This document shows positions 12,821 through 13,756 of a DNA stretch of 13,756 nucleotides, one piece after another. Position 1 is the stretch's first letter, and each line of letters starts with the position of its first letter. The DNA comes from Bryobacterales bacterium (GTDB lineage: Bacteria; Acidobacteriota; Terriglobia; Bryobacterales; Bryobacteraceae). Made by a program: the position numbers and the translations under genes. Where the stretch lies: the NCBI GenBank assembly GCA_003164075.1, contig PLRZ01000640.1, positions 5,893 through 19,648 on the forward strand, written 5' to 3'. The notes beneath the pieces are model-generated. The model saw nothing but the letters and a program-made list of their open reading frames with translations. It ran no database searches and was not told the DNA's origin.

Positions 12821-13309
12821 CTACTTCTCGTCTGGCTGACCGCCGATGGCTGACGGCTGAAGGTTCGGAGTTGACGCCTGCTCGCGCAAAACATACAGAT
12901 GCGGCTCATTCGGAGCCAACCGGATGGCTTCCGAAAAGTCCTGAGCCGCCAGGGCAACGTTTCCGAGCCGGAGGCGCAGTTCACCTCGATATTGGTAGGC
13001 TTGCCACAATTTGGGGCTCTGGCGGATGGTCCTGGTCAATAACGCAATGGCACGCTCGATCCGGCCGTCGGAGGCGAGTTGACCGGCCTGATCGAGCAGC
13101 GTCGCCGGATCGGGTTTGGCTGCATAGAGGCGGCTGCGAATGTGGAAATAGGCGCCCAGCATCAACAAAAGACAGGCGATTTCCGCCGCGCCGGAGAATT
13201 CCCAAGTGCCCAGAACGATCCTGCCGGCTACCGGTAAACTGCCGAACAGCAGCCCCACCGCCCATGCGGTTCTGCTCCACTGACGGGCTTGCGACCGCGG
13301 CGCCGGCAT
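12821..13309 (-). CDS. Membrane protein with tetratricopeptide repeats
   Basis: This 162-residue protein has two probable membrane segments (about 15-34 and 38-57) followed by two TPR units. The first covers about 69-100 (LLDQAGQLASDGRIERAIAL ... IRQSP) and the second about 103-137 (AYQYRGELRLRLGNVALAAQ ... IRLAPNEP). A disordered C-terminal tail follows. TPRs bind partner proteins; the partner is not evident. It begins 12 bases after the stop of the ArsC-like gene, so the two are co-transcribed. No good SD precedes the ATG at 13309, so coupling to the upstream gene is likely. Confidence 0.75.
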   Translation of the reverse strand: MPAPRSQARQWSRTAWAVGLLFGSLPVAGRIVLGTWEFSGAAEIACLLLMLGAYFHIRSRLYAAKPDPATLLDQAGQLASDGRIERAIALLTRTIRQSPKLWQAYQYRGELRLRLGNVALAAQDFSEAIRLAPNEPHLYVLREQASTPNLQPSAIGGQPDEK

Positions 13310-13321
13310 ACTTTTACGATA

Positions 13322-13678
13322 TCATCCGCCAACCGTTAGCATGGCTTTCCAGGACTCCTCGTCCTGCCCGATGCTCACCAGTTTGCCGCCGCGGACCAGC
13401 GGGAGCAGCAGCAACCCCGGCTCCCGTTCGATCCGTTGCATCAGTTCCGATTCCGAGAGCTTGAGGTACTTGAGCCCGCCTTCGATATAAGCCTTACCCC
13501 CGGTATCCAGCAGTCCGCTCCAGCCGTAGCGTTCTACAAATCGTTTGATCTCGCCCGCGGCGATGGCTTTCTTCTTGAGATCGACCATCTGAATCGTGGC
13601 CCGCCGCTCTTTGAAAAACCGTTCCGCGGCGCGCGTCGCCGGCGAGTTTTTCACCCCGAAGATCTGCACAGTCGCCAT
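13322..13678 (-). CDS. ArsC/Spx-fold protein lacking the catalytic cysteine
   Basis: This 118-residue protein has the ArsC-family order: VQIFGVKNSPATRAAERFFK (4-23), VDLKKKAIAAGEIKRFV (32-48), and LLLLPLVRGGKLVSIGQDEE (89-108) followed by SW. In active relatives the loop after GVK carries a cysteine. Here position 12 is serine (codon TCG), and the whole protein has no cysteine, so arsenate or disulfide reduction by the usual route is not possible. A binding or Spx-like regulatory role is possible, but no evidence shows it. The SD is AGGAG, ten bases upstream, supplied by the interspersed repeat that ends directly before the gene. It is the first visible gene of a minus-strand pair with the TPR protein. 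Confidence 0.8.
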   Translation of the reverse strand: MATVQIFGVKNSPATRAAERFFKERRATIQMVDLKKKAIAAGEIKRFVERYGWSGLLDTGGKAYIEGGLKYLKLSESELMQRIEREPGLLLLPLVRGGKLVSIGQDEESWKAMLTVGG

Positions 13679-13683
13679 AAGGT

Positions 13684-13756
13684 CAGAACTCCTGAAGTCG
13701 TGGAATTTGCAGTGAGCCCTGCGAAGCTCTGGCCATCGAAAGGGATGGCTCAGCCC
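13684..13756 (-). repeat. Uninterrupted family A repeat, supplying an SD
   Basis: Read on the minus strand from the window edge: GGGCTGAGCCATCCCTTTCG, then CCAGAGCTTCGCAGGGCTCA, then CTGCAAATTCCACGACTTCA and GGAGTTCTG. It is the empty-site version of the copy at 10359-10524. Its AGGAG lies ten bases before the ATG at 13678. The repeat may continue beyond the window. Confidence 0.75.

Overview
The window looks like a chromosomal segment of a GC-rich soil-type bacterium. Gene styles suggest Acidobacteriota, possibly Bryobacterales/Solibacter-like. The clues are exported enzymes with acidobacterial-type leaders, a lone DruA-family (DUF4338) gene, a sigma-54-type promoter before a c-heme chemoreceptor, and many short interspersed repeats between genes. 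This taxonomic placement is inference; there is no rRNA or other marker that settles it.

Layout. 1-297: degenerate interspersed repeat, a sigma-70-like promoter and a leader hairpin. 298-3012 (+): three-gene operon with overlapping stop/start codons, encoding a GAF-ANTAR RNA-binding regulator, an exported LmbE/PIG-L-type deacetylase, and an exported protein with a C-terminal thioredoxin/TlpA domain (WCPNC). 3013-3648: 636 bp without a gene, filled with repeats and hairpins. 3649-4581 (-): EgtD-family (Methyltransf_33) SAM methyltransferase. 4582-5802: two inverted copies of a dispersed repeat bracket two tiny coupled genes and the frameshifted tail of an IS1-like transposase. 5803-6573 (-): fabI; divergent from it, 6628-9269 (+): recG-rsmD, overlapping by one base.

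9270-10632 is the most rearranged part. It holds a DruA/DUF4338 gene, an interspersed repeat into which a 94-bp hairpin element has inserted, and a 93-bp, 91 percent identical second copy of the rsmD 3' end. 10633-10773 (-) is a 46-codon secreted-peptide gene. Divergent from it is a chemoreceptor (11079-12623, +) with a periplasmic CxxCH heme domain and no canonical HAMP, behind a good sigma-54 site with an upstream palindrome. The window ends with a minus-strand pair: an ArsC-fold protein that has lost its catalytic cysteine, and a membrane TPR protein. The upstream gene of this pair takes its Shine-Dalgarno from another copy of the interspersed repeat.

Two short-repeat families recur: (A) units ending in CATCAGGAGTTCTGA, and (B) hairpin units bounded by GTGGGGCAG/CTGCCCCAC. 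One B unit sits inside an A unit, and an unoccupied A copy lies at the right edge, so the insertion can be read directly. I see no CRISPR array, tRNA or rRNA. The best candidates for something new are the rsmD-tail/DruA arrangement, the SD-carrying repeat family, and the ANTAR-led export operon with its own leader hairpin.
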